In this document: piece by piece, positions 14,601-21,440 of the stretch
How positions within the stretch are numbered: the stretch's first letter is position 1
Layout of the letters: every line of letters starts with the position of its first letter
The notes under the pieces: model-generated
Database searches by the model: none
What the model saw: only the letters and a program-made list of their open reading frames with translations
What the model was told of the DNA's origin: nothing
Position numbers and translations under genes: made by a program
Source of the DNA: Monarcha castaneiventris obscurior
Lineage: Eukaryota; Chordata; Aves; Passeriformes; Monarchidae
DNA: 64,000 bases
Direction of reading: 5' to 3'
NCBI GenBank assembly: GCA_026261815.1
Contig: JAMPIT010000894.1
Coordinates: 53,879,147 to 53,943,146, forward strand

Positions 14601-17600
14601 TGTAGCTCAGCTGCTTCTTTTGATGCCTAGTTTAAGCCATTGGAAGCTACTTTCTGTGATCCCATTGTCAGGGTAAATATTCCATTGATACAGCAGCTGA
14701 ATTCTTTTGATCTCCGCTCTTCTGTTTTCCTCACAAGCACTTCAAAACAAGACTTGCAGAATGCTGTACACGACTTCTTTCCACAAGACAGGCAACAAGT
14801 CCTTCCTCCAGGCTGTATTTTCCAATATCATTTAACTCTTATGCTTCTTTCTTACAGATTTAGCCAATGCCTGGCTGCTCTCCCCTTCCTTGGCTAATCC
14901 TTTCCCTCTTACATTCCTTTTCTGCCCTCCAAACAGTTTAGCAGGGCCACCTCTGCCAGTTCTTCTGGTTAGTGAGAATTTTAAGTCCTTGATTTTAAAA
15001 CTCCACAGAGTTTTCAAACCTTATTCTAGCAATATCAGCTTGCTGAACTTGAACAGAGCACACATGGCCAGGGACTCTTCAGGAGAGCGACTGTTCACAA
15101 GGGCATGCAGTGACAGGACAAGGGGGAACGGCCTTAAGCCAGAGGAAGGTGGCTTTGGATGAGATATTGGGAAGAAATTCTTTCCTGGGAGGGTGCTCAG
15201 GCACTGGCACAGGTTGCCCAGAGAAACTGTGGCTGCCCCATCCCTTCAAGTGTCCAAGGCCACGTTGGATGGGGCTTGGAGCAACCTGGTCTAGTGGAAG
15301 GTGAAACCAGATGATCTATAAGGTCCCTCCCAGATCAAACAGTTCCATGATTCTATGATTAAATCTGTATTTACAATAGACACAAACCACAGGCAAGGGA
15401 GAAAGACACGACCTCTGTCTCAGAGATCAGAAGTCATCCACTTACACACACCTTCCTCTCTTTTCCCAGTCTATTTCAAGCCTCCTTACCCTGCCAGAGT
15501 TCCAAGGTCCTGCCACTGAGTTCATTCTCCTTGGCCCTGGGAACTGGAGGCGCTGGCCATGACTGTGCTGTAAGTGTAGGAATCTCAGGTCCAGACACAG
15601 AATTTTCATCAAACACAGCAAAACTTGGAGTATTTGAAAGCTGCAGAGAAGGCAGAGGCTGGCTGTTTGGGTTCATGGCTATAAGCAAAGAGATTTATGC
15701 CAATTAACCTTCAACTGTCACACTCAATTGCAAATTCCACGTTAAAGAGATGAAACTCCTCCAGTAACAGGTTGTTTCAGCTCTGGAATGTACCTTTAAC
15801 TGCATCTCCCACACGACTAATGGGGGCTCTCACTTTTTTCTTCCCTCTGCCTTTGAGATCTGCCAGTGAGCTTCTCTGAGGCTCTGCAATTTCCAGCAAT
15901 CCCATATTGTCTCCACCAGGACTTTCCTCAAGTGCCAGTAGTGTCTGCCGAGAAACACGGGCCTGAAACTGCCTAGAAAAAAAGCATTGGAGAAGTTAGC
16001 ATAACCTTCCCTACCCAGGAACCCAGGGGAAAATCTAAGCTCTTCCCTTACTTGTGATGAGCCTGGAGCTTGTCCAAAGGCTCAGCCTTGCGCTGGAGCC
16101 CTTCCTGGAATATCAGATCTGCCTTCCTGAAGCTGCCCCTGGCCTCGAGCGCCTCTGCCCAGGTGATGTAGAGCAGGGCCAGCGTGGTGCCGATCTCCTG
16201 GCTGCGCAGGTAACTGTACAGATCCAAGGGCTCGTTGCAGCAATCGCCCTGAAACGACCCAAGGCTGTCAGTAACCACAGGGTACTGCACAGGGTTCCCA
16301 GCCAGAATCTGCATTTCAGTGCTCCCAGCAAGACCCACTGATTTCAATACAAATCTGACAGGAGCAGCTGTAAGGACAGTACACGGAATTTTATCATTTC
16401 TTGTTTGAATCTGAGGTAATTCAATGATTGAATTACACCACATTAGTATTCTTGAGAACAGTTATTTTAGCTTCAGATGAAGTATAGCACATTCCTTGCC
16501 AGTTTTGGAAGTGGTAAATTAGCTCAGCAAGCTAAAGCTGGGGAAAAGCTGCTTTGAAAAGATGTGGACAACAAAAACTACAGCAATGGAGAGACAGGGC
16601 AGGACCAGAACATGCTTAGCTTGGTTTAGAGTTTAAAAGTATATGGATAGAAGACAGCTAGAAGCTAAAATATCTGGTAGGATAGATACATTTTAGATGT
16701 TGTATCTTTAAATCACTTCTCTTTCTCCTTAAATAAATATTTGAGTTCTATTTATTCAAGGCAGCTTTTCCAAAACAAAACCTTCTGGAGTTTGTAGCTG
16801 CCCAAAGTGAACAACCCTAAAAAACAGTCTGGAAATGAGAAGCAGAATTCAAGAGTAACATGTTTGCAGGAAAGTACATCAAATATTGCACCCATTGTAC
16901 AACACTGTTTGACTCTTGTCACAAAATCGGCTTAGCTGGGTGCAGACAACATGACAAGTCCCATGACAGCACCCAGGAGATGTTCCCAAAACACTCACAA
17001 ACTTGAGCCAGAGATTAAGATAGCGAGGATCCTTGTAGTATTGCTGCTGCCCGTGCAGGGCTCTCACTGCTCTCTCCAGAACTGCTGCGAGGTTGCCATC
17101 CTTGCCACCCCCAGGGAAGGTCTGCTCTGTCCACTTGATGTACCTAGAGACACAATGTGTTCATAGCAAGTCAGTTCTTAATAAGTGTCTGTAAAATATA
17201 AAGAGATGAAGAAAAAAACAGGCATAACATTGAAACACAGTATAACACTAAAAAGCAATTACAGAACTTAGCTTTCAATGAGTTTTATTAAATTAGAATG
17301 TGCTCCCCTTGCTTTTACAAGGATGTCTGACCATTCAACTCTTTTATCTGAAATAAAGGGAAACTTACCGCTCCCACACATCCAGAGGATCATCTCCAGA
17401 GTAAAATCGTATTTCTGCTTCAAACTCCCTAAAAGATAAAATCATTCATCCAATAAATACATCTGTATCACAGTAAATTTCTTGTACATTACAAACTAAG
17501 AGTTAATTATTTTATTAAAAAGTACAGCCAAATCTCCCTAGAGTTTGCTGTTTAAATGCTCCATTGCCAACATAAAAAGTTGAAGTCTTTCAACAACTGC

Positions 17601-17912
17601 AGTGACTAGTTCTAAAATCCTAGAGTGTGATACTAGTACAGAGATCATTTACTAAACTTCTTTTATGCCTTTTTTAATGCCTATTAGATTAGTACAGTTA
17701 AAGAAGACATAGATAAAATGAGAAGGAGGGAGGAAGGGGAAAGAAGCTGCTACAAATAACATCACTCACTGTTTTTTAAGCTGCACAGCAGTGTGGCTGG
17801 AGGAGTCCTGCTGAGCCAGCGCCTCCTGCAGGCTGGACATCACCCGCCCCTGCCTGAGGGGCTGCACATTCTCCTTGCTCAGCTCCCACTCGTGGCTGCC
17901 CTCCTGGGACAT
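2534..17912 (-). CDS. BUB1B: BUB1B (BUBR1 mitotic checkpoint protein), 20 coding exons, 3' end outside window
   Basis: BUBR1 is the mitotic checkpoint complex subunit that binds CDC20 and BUB3 and inhibits the APC/C at kinetochores and in the cytosol. Reading 5' to 3' on the minus strand the exons give, in order: KEN1 ([14 protein letters not shown]), the TPR region, KEN2 ([10 protein letters not shown]), an ABBA-like FTPYVDE, GLEBS ([19 protein letters not shown]), a coiled coil, FQVYED and FSIFDE motifs, and the start of the kinase-like domain ending at HGDL. Splice sites are GT/AG and phases agree at every junction except KEN2 exon to FTPY exon. About 940 codons are present; the human protein is 1050 residues, so roughly the last 170 residues lie left of base 1. 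The catalytic loop reads HGD instead of HRD, as in the human pseudokinase. The first residues upstream of MSQEG are not resolved. Confidence 0.95.
3383..3544 (-). CDS. BUB1B: BUB1B kinase-like domain exon
   Basis: The exon encodes [20 protein letters not shown], then [18 protein letters not shown] and CFTLR, matching human [19 protein letters not shown] and CSCYQYQDGCIV. Acceptor TTGTAG, donor GTCAGT; 54 codons, phase 0 to 0. Confidence 0.93.
3812..3927 (-). CDS. BUB1B: BUB1B kinase-like domain exon (N lobe)
   Basis: The exon encodes [20 protein letters not shown] followed by [18 protein letters not shown]. Human has [20 protein letters not shown] and NSAELTVIKV, so the FAIK lysine sits where the VIK lysine lies. 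Acceptor ATCACAG, donor GTAACA; phase 1 to 0. Confidence 0.92.
4090..4236 (-). CDS. BUB1B: BUB1B exon before kinase-like domain
   Basis: The exon encodes [20 protein letters not shown], then [14 protein letters not shown], matching human SQYRRQLLKSL and MPKLEIEKEIELG. Acceptor TTCTTAG, donor GTAGGT; phase 1 to 1. It precedes the N lobe of the pseudokinase. Confidence 0.93.
6265..6446 (-). CDS. BUB1B: BUB1B serine-rich exon
   Basis: The exon encodes [20 protein letters not shown], then [18 protein letters not shown], matching human [20 protein letters not shown] and IKCLQIPEKLEL. Acceptor TTTACAG, donor GTTAGT; phase 2 to 1. The left breakpoint of the duplicated unit (7042) lies in the intron upstream of this exon, so it is single copy. 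Confidence 0.93.
7352..7638 (-). CDS. BUB1B: BUB1B exon with ANPEDTCDF block
   Basis: The longest exon seen encodes [40 protein letters not shown], and ends EALSVKKL. It matches human [34 protein letters not shown] and SQTLSIKKLSP. Acceptor TTTTCAG, donor GTAACC; phase 0 to 2. It is the most 3' exon inside the duplicated unit; the duplicate's version has lost its acceptor AG. Confidence 0.95.
7786..7945 (-). mobile_element. CR1 3' end fragment
   Basis: The sequence contains the antisense of the CR1 3' end: GTTGGAAGGGACCTTAAAGA, then CCATGGGCAGGGACACCTCC, then CTAGTCCAGGTTGCTC. It sits in the BUB1B intron and is shared with the upstream copy, where it is split by a solo LTR. Confidence 0.85.
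8117..8228 (-). CDS. BUB1B: BUB1B exon with polyalanine run
   Basis: The exon encodes [20 protein letters not shown] followed by [10 protein letters not shown] and a run of six alanines. RQPLAVLK matches human RRPLAVLKTS. There is a further KEN triplet (AAKENT). The alanines come from a GCA triplet repeat, which has four units in the upstream duplicate. Acceptor TTCTCAG, donor GTAAGG; phase 2 to 0. Confidence 0.88.
8609..8693 (-). CDS. BUB1B: BUB1B exon with FSIFDE (ABBA) motif
   Basis: The exon encodes [20 protein letters not shown] followed by TLTNQNM. FSIFDE is identical to the human ABBA motif in PFSIFDEFLL. Acceptor TTTACAG, donor GTAGAA; phase 1 to 2. The upstream duplicate retains this exon unchanged at 22108-22192. 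Confidence 0.92.
8937..9038 (-). CDS. BUB1B: BUB1B acidic linker exon
   Basis: The exon encodes [20 protein letters not shown] followed by [14 protein letters not shown]. Acceptor TTGACAG, donor GTACAA; phase 1 to 1. I cannot align it residue by residue to human, but it sits in the expected interval and the phases fit. Confidence 0.78.
9496..9548 (-). CDS. BUB1B: BUB1B exon with FQVYED motif
   Basis: A 53-base exon encodes [23 protein letters not shown] fits the ABBA consensus Fx[ILV][FHY]x[DE]. The acceptor TTCACAG follows a long T tract and the donor is GTAAGT. Phase 2 to 1 agrees with both neighbours. The upstream duplicate keeps only a damaged part of this exon. Confidence 0.82.
9839..9936 (-). 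CDS. BUB1B: BUB1B linker exon
   Basis: The exon encodes [20 protein letters not shown] followed by [12 protein letters not shown]. The segment [10 protein letters not shown] aligns with human IPGMTLSSS. Acceptor CCACAG, donor GTAATA; phase 0 to 2. The region is poorly conserved, so the call rests on frame, phase and position. Confidence 0.75.
10449..10558 (-). CDS. BUB1B: BUB1B coiled-coil exon
   Basis: The exon encodes [20 protein letters not shown] and [17 protein letters not shown], a charged heptad-like helix aligned with human [20 protein letters not shown]. Acceptor CCTTAG; donor GTATTG is weak but gives phase 0, which fits the next exon. Confidence 0.85.
10834..11060 (-). CDS. BUB1B: BUB1B exon with GLEBS (BUB3-binding) motif
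   Basis: The exon encodes [18 protein letters not shown], then [19 protein letters not shown] followed by [14 protein letters not shown]. The second block is the GLEBS motif, almost identical to human [19 protein letters not shown], which docks BUB3 and brings BUBR1 to kinetochores. Acceptor TTTCAG, donor GTATGT; phase 2 to 1. The whole exon is deleted in the upstream duplicate. Confidence 0.95.
12863..12957 (-). CDS. BUB1B: BUB1B exon with FTPYVDE (ABBA-like) motif
   Basis: The exon encodes [18 protein letters not shown] followed by [13 protein letters not shown], matching human RPRGNT and PSFTPYVEE. Acceptor CCACAG and donor GTGAGT; it must be read in phase 0 and leaves in phase 2, which joins exactly to the GLEBS exon (ATG completed across the junction). 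The FTPYVDE segment corresponds to a cyclin A/CDC20-binding ABBA motif in human BUBR1. Confidence 0.88.
14008..14449 (+). mobile_element. Solo LTR-like element, target duplication ATCT (downstream BUB1B copy)
   Basis: Same family as 924-1362. It starts TGATGCC and ends GGCACCA, flanked by ATCT at 14004-14007 and 14450-14453. It lies in the large intron between the KEN2 and FTPY exons. Its presence with the same target duplication in the upstream copy shows that it inserted before the tandem duplication. Confidence 0.75.
15060..15362 (+). mobile_element. CR1 3' end fragment
   Basis: A sense-oriented CR1 tail: GGATGGGGCTTGGAGCAACC, GATCTATAAGGTCCCTCCCA and the terminal ATGATTCTATGATT. It lies in the intron 3' of the KEN2 exon. 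The matching copy is at 26487-26787. Confidence 0.85.
15490..15678 (-). CDS. BUB1B: BUB1B exon with KEN box 2
   Basis: The exon encodes [18 protein letters not shown], then FAVFDEN, then [22 protein letters not shown]2 codons are at 15524-15532. This matches human ITVFDEN and [11 protein letters not shown]. The only usable donor is GTAAGG after GGCAGG, which leaves phase 1, while the next exon needs phase 0. One extra G in the GGG run at the donor would explain the mismatch (see findings). Confidence 0.88.
15794..15972 (-). CDS. BUB1B: BUB1B exon between TPR and KEN2
   Basis: The exon encodes [15 protein letters not shown], a divergent acidic stretch, then [20 protein letters not shown], matching human [20 protein letters not shown] and KGKKTARAPIIRVGGALK. 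Acceptor TTCTAG, donor GTACAT; phase 2 to phase 1. It links the TPR domain to the KEN2 segment and is absent from the upstream duplicate. Confidence 0.92.
16052..16248 (-). CDS. BUB1B: BUB1B TPR exon
   Basis: The exon encodes [20 protein letters not shown] and continues through [20 protein letters not shown] to LDKLQAHHK. This aligns with human CNEPLDMYSYLHNQGIG and [20 protein letters not shown]. Acceptor TTTCAG and donor GTAAGG; phase 0 to phase 2. It completes the TPR helices. This exon has no counterpart in the upstream duplicate. Confidence 0.94.
16999..17143 (-). CDS. BUB1B: BUB1B TPR exon
   Basis: The exon encodes [18 protein letters not shown] and continues to [14 protein letters not shown], matching human YISWTEQNYPQGGKESN and YYSDPRFLNLWLK. 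It is bounded by acceptor CTCTAG and donor GTGAGT, and runs from phase 2 to phase 0. It is part of the Mad3/BUB1 TPR domain. Confidence 0.93.
17369..17428 (-). CDS. BUB1B: BUB1B exon, start of TPR region
   Basis: A short 60-base exon encodes [20 protein letters not shown], closely matching human FEYEIRFYTGNDPLDVWDR. The acceptor is TTTTAG and the donor GTAAGT. It enters in phase 2 and leaves in phase 2, fitting both neighbours. It starts the Mad3/BUB1 homology (TPR) region that contacts KNL1 and the APC/C-CDC20 complex. Confidence 0.92.
17770..17912 (-). CDS. BUB1B: BUB1B exon with KEN box 1
   Basis: The exon encodes [19 protein letters not shown] and continues to [10 protein letters not shown], ending in phase 2 at donor GTGAGT. 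AAGGAGAAT (KEN) is at 17868-17876. KEN1 is the CDC20-binding degron-like box of BUBR1. The frame stays open upstream to an ATG at 18014, so the true exon start is uncertain. In human an earlier exon supplies about 14 residues before the matching methionine. I set the start at the ATG that aligns with the human MSLEG methionine; an upstream acceptor or first exon in the GC-rich leader is likely. Confidence 0.85.
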
Positions 17913-19442
17913 GACCGCCCCTCCTTTAATCCTGCGTTTAACAAGGAATGGACACCTGTAAGGCTGGGTACTGACCTGAAACCTGACTAAGCCGGCTTTC
18001 CTCAGCTCATTCACCCCCGAGTTTTCTGTGCAGCCAAAACGCGCCTCTTAGATACCCAACTTTTAGAAGGACTTGGAGGTTTAATTCTCCTCCATGGGAA
18101 ATATATGAAAAAAGAGCCAACATTGACAATGAAGAACTGCAGTCAGGGGATGTTAGCAGGAAAGGCCACTAAGATTAACCCATCTCCCTCCCCATTGATT
18201 TCTCCTTTCCCTGCTCCCCACCCTCCTCACGGGGGCTGGCGACGGGTGCGCTCTGGCCAGGGGGAGCCTCAGCGAGGCTCAGTCGAGCCCCTATGGTTCT
18301 TCACCAGCTGCAGGAGCGGTTGCAGAAGGTGGGTGACACAGCCGAGCCTCGGCCCCTGCGGGGAGGCGGCGGGGACTCCTCGCTGGCACCGAGGGGAGGC
18401 GAGGCTGTTGCTTCCCCGGGACGCACCGCACCGGGACCGGAGACCCCGCGCTGTCCGGGCAGCCGTGCCGGGCAGAAAAACACGTCTGAGAGCGCCACAG
18501 CCATACCTCATCCCCTACAGCCCCTCACGGATCCCACAGCCCCTCCGCCTTACACACCCTCACACCCCCTCACGGACCCTCACAGCCCCTCAACCCCCCG
18601 CGTCCTCACGGGACCCCAGAGCCTCTCAGACCCGCGCACCTCACACCTTACAGACCCTCAGGGCCGCCTCAGCTCTCAGCCCCTCACAGACCCCACACAG
18701 CACCTCACAGACCCTTCACAGCCACCCAGAGACACCCACAGCCCCACACACCTCACAAACCACAGCCTCTCCGGGACCTCCGAGCGCCTCACAGGCGCGC
18801 GCACCCCACAGCCCTCAGCCGCGCACCCTCACTCATCCCAAAGGCTTCAGTCCCGTGCACCTCACAATTCACAGGAATACCAGAGCCCCCCACAGTCCCT
18901 CAAGCCCTACACAACTCACGGCTCCTCAGCCCCACAGGGATCCCACAGCCCCCCTCAGCCCCTCACGGATCCCCGAGCGCCCTTTAAGGACCCCACAGCC
19001 ATCAGCTCCGCGCACCTCACAGCCCCCAAGGCCGCCTCAGTTCCTCATGGACGCCACAAACATCAGACCGAGCACCTCCCAGCCCCTCACGGACCCCACA
19101 GACCTCCGAGCGCCCGTCACGGCCCACAGACCCTCACAGACTTCACAGCCACTCAGCCCCCACCCCGACCCCATCGGCGCACGCCCCGCACGGACCCCAC
19201 ATCCCTCAGCCCCGCGCACTTCAAACCCGCTACGGCCGCCTCAGTCCCTCACGGACTACACAACCCTCAGCCCCGCGCACCTCTCACCGCCTCACGGACT
19301 CCACAGCGCCTCAGGCCGCCCCAGCGCCGCGAACCATCCCCCCCGCGGGACGCACCGCACAAAGCTCCCAGCGGAGCGAGCGGCCCCGGCCGCCGCAGGA
19401 GCGCAGCGGAGCAAAAGCCGTAACGGCGCCACCGCCTCAGAA
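17913..19442 (-). other. BUB1B 5' leader region, first exon unresolved
   Basis: The GC-rich stretch between the promoter motifs and the KEN1 exon should contain the transcription start and the first exon(s). I could not pick a first coding exon: the frame upstream of KEN1 is open to an ATG at 18014, and other ATGs on the minus strand lack a plausible donor. The part 18165-18480 is absent from the upstream copy. A long plus-strand open frame here is produced by the minisatellite. Confidence 0.5.
18480..19345. repeat. Degenerate CT-rich minisatellite in BUB1B leader
   Basis: The stretch consists of repeated variants of CCTCACGGACCCCACAGC, with units of roughly 17-20 bases, some carrying TCAGCCCCGCGCACCTCA. 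It is strongly strand-asymmetric (C-rich on plus). The same array in the upstream copy is far shorter (about 27300-27430). Confidence 0.8.
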
Positions 19443-19533
19443 TTCAAACCTCTACCACCGCCCATTGGCCGCGCCCCGCCCCGCCTGATTGGCCCCGTCC
19501 TGCGTCGCCCCGAGGCATCACGGGAAATGTAGT
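19443..19533 (-). promoter_or_regulatory. BUB1B promoter: ZNF143-like site, two CCAAT boxes, GC box, CHR
   Basis: Reading on the minus strand in order: ACTACATTTCCCGTGATGC (19515-19533), similar to the ZNF143/STAF site; CCAAT (19488-19492); a GC box; CCAAT (19464-19468), 24 bases after the first; then TTTGAA (19443-19448), about 20 bases further on. Two spaced NF-Y boxes followed by a CHR is the usual layout of G2/M genes repressed by DREAM, which fits a checkpoint gene. The start site is inferred to lie just below 19440. Confidence 0.75.
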
Positions 19534-19899
19534 TCCCGCCTCACCCGCGGCGGCCCGCAGGGAACTAGAAATAATTTTATAATTAATGCGCTCGCAGTTA
19601 ATCTCACCCGAAAGGTATACTCCTGTTCCTGCTCGCGTGTGTTCCCGCTCTTTCCCTCTCCTAAACGCTGGCACCCCCTGATTCTCCACGTTATTTCTCT
19701 GCCTTAAATTCATCCTGTTATTTTTCCTGGGGTGCTCACTACCCGCCAGTGGCGTTTAGTTGTGTTTTGGTGTCACAGAAAACCTCACTTTTTGCGCATC
19801 CCTGGAAAACACATAGTTTGACACCCCCAAAAGTGGCTCCCAGAAGTGTATGGCTCTGTTAATGTGATGCTCAGCCCCATTAACTACCTTCTCTCTACA
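19534..19899. other. Conserved upstream flank of BUB1B, end of parent duplicated unit
   Basis: This is the non-coding sequence upstream of the promoter, nearly identical to 27803-28164. It has an AT-rich patch (ATAATTTTATAATTAATGCG). No gene is seen. It ends at the duplication junction near 19900. Confidence 0.7.
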
Positions 19900-20640
19900 A
19901 GTATAAAAGGAACCAGTGATTTTCATGTTTGGTAATGTAGACAGAATGCATTTATTAATCTCTCTGAAAGTTATTTTGTTAAAAAAACTTATTGTTAAGT
20001 CCCACAGCAGTAATGCCCAAAATCCACGTGGGCTTGTTATTATCTCTTAAATCTGCTCAAGGCAAAGTGGGCCCTGAGCTAAAGGAATGGCTCTCTCCAG
20101 TATATTCAGCTCTTTGCAGAAAACTCCTTCCTTAGCAACACTAAAGCCACAACCATGAAAGACACGCAGGAGAAGGGGCTTAAGGTCCTTTACTGTTGGT
20201 TACCTCAGTTTTTTTACACTGAGAGCTTCATTGAACGCTCCTTCACACACCAGCATCTCCTGATTCAGAGCTTCACTCTTGGACTCCGGGCTGTCTTCCT
20301 TCAGCTCACTCTGAGAGAAAGCAGGAGCTGGGACTCTCTGAGCTGCCAGCCCATGAAAGGGCGTTGAGGCCAGGTGGGCAGCCCTGTTGAAGTCACAAGT
20401 GTCTTCTGGGTTGGCACAAAGGGTTTTGTTCTTGTGGGAGCCGGTCACAATTGCATCCTCAGTCAAACGTTCAATTCCATTCAGCTCATCCCGAAAATGA
20501 AAGTGAAGACAGTGAAAGGTTGTAGACTTTACAACAAATTCTTCTTTATTTAAAAGATGAACCTTTCCCTTTCTTCCACTCCACCACCTTCCAACATGAA
20601 TAGGACACTCAGTCTTCATGAATTCTACTTATTATACAAT

Positions 20641-21440
20641 CCCAGAGTGGTCTGGGTTGGAAGGGACCTTAAAGACCATCGAGTTCCACCCACTGTGGCA
20701 CGTTTTGTGCCATAAATCAGCCTCTCCTTATGGGAGAGAATTTTAGAGTCCTTGCTAGAAGTTCAGTAGACGGACGGGACAGACCAGCATTCAGCCTCTT
20801 CTTCTTCTAAGAGTTGTTTATTAAGTTCTTCTCAGCTACAAGGTTACAAGGAACATAGGGAGAGTAGAGAGATGCTTCGAGTGACCTTGTATAAAGATTT
20901 TGCAGCCCTTTTAAAGGCATTTTACCCAACAGAAGTTTGAAATGACAGATATTTTTACTTTTCCACCAATGCCCAGTAAATCACCTTGTTACGCAGACAG
21001 GAACTGTGGCAAATTCTACCCAATCGTGCTAAGCTACTTCTGCTGCAGAAAATGGAGGTCTTGAAGAAGGAGCACGATGTCTAAAATGATGTAAACATTC
21101 ACCATTTTGGAAACCTCACTATTTATCTATTTACTACATAAACAAACCTAAAACCTCTAAATTCTTCAGCCTGTGACATTCTTACATAATATTCTACTAG
21201 CTAGTTCACATTGGTGTAGATTATAATTCTTCCCAGAGTGTAGTCAGTTTTCTCCATGGATAAAGGTCAAAAACTGCATTGTTTATAGGGGTTAAATTCT
21301 TTAAAACAGGCAGAAGAATATTCTCTGCACTCTTGATTCCCACACCATGGCCACGGGCAGGGACACCTCCCGCTAGCCCAGGTTGCTCCAAGCCCCATCC
21401 AACCTGGCCTGGAACACTTCCAGGGACAAGGCAGCCACAG
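20641..21440 (-). mobile_element. CR1 3' end fragment, interrupted by solo LTR
   Basis: This is the counterpart of 7786-7945. CR1 sequence is present at 20641-20693 and resumes at 21345-21440 (CCACGGGCAGGGACACCTCC). The gap is filled by the 651-base LTR. Confidence 0.8.
20694..21344 (-). mobile_element. Solo ERV LTR inserted in CR1 of the duplicate
   Basis: A 651-base insertion starts TGTGGCACG and ends TTCCCACA on the plus strand, with TGTGG/CCACA terminal inverted repeats. On the minus strand a TATA-like TTTAAAAGG precedes AATAAA (20816-20822 region), the order expected of an LTR read in that direction. The parent unit lacks it at the matching place (7845), so it inserted after the duplication. 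I do not see a clear target duplication. Confidence 0.8.

Larger units (their letters stand above)
7042..19904. repeat. Tandem segmental duplication, downstream (parent) unit
   Basis: This is the 12.9-kb unit from the intron before the serine-rich exon through the BUB1B promoter. It is repeated directly from 19900 to 28169. The unit's left edge is GAGTATAAAAGGAACC and its right edge CTCTCTACAAGTAT. The copies share CR1 and LTR insertions and, by eye, differ at only a few bases per hundred outside large indels. Confidence 0.92.

Noticed and set aside
18293..18332. Plus-strand ATG with MVLHQLQERLQK followed by GTGGGT donor, as a divergent first exon
   Set aside because: Attractive but only a dozen codons, not present in the duplicate, no continuing exon found; the minus strand is equally open here.
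18105..19532. A 475-codon plus-strand open frame (and a 376-codon one in another frame) over the BUB1B leader
   Set aside because: Both are low-complexity Pro/Ser/Thr/His translations of the CCTCACGGACCCCACAGC minisatellite; several frames are open at once and the duplicate copy lacks most of it.
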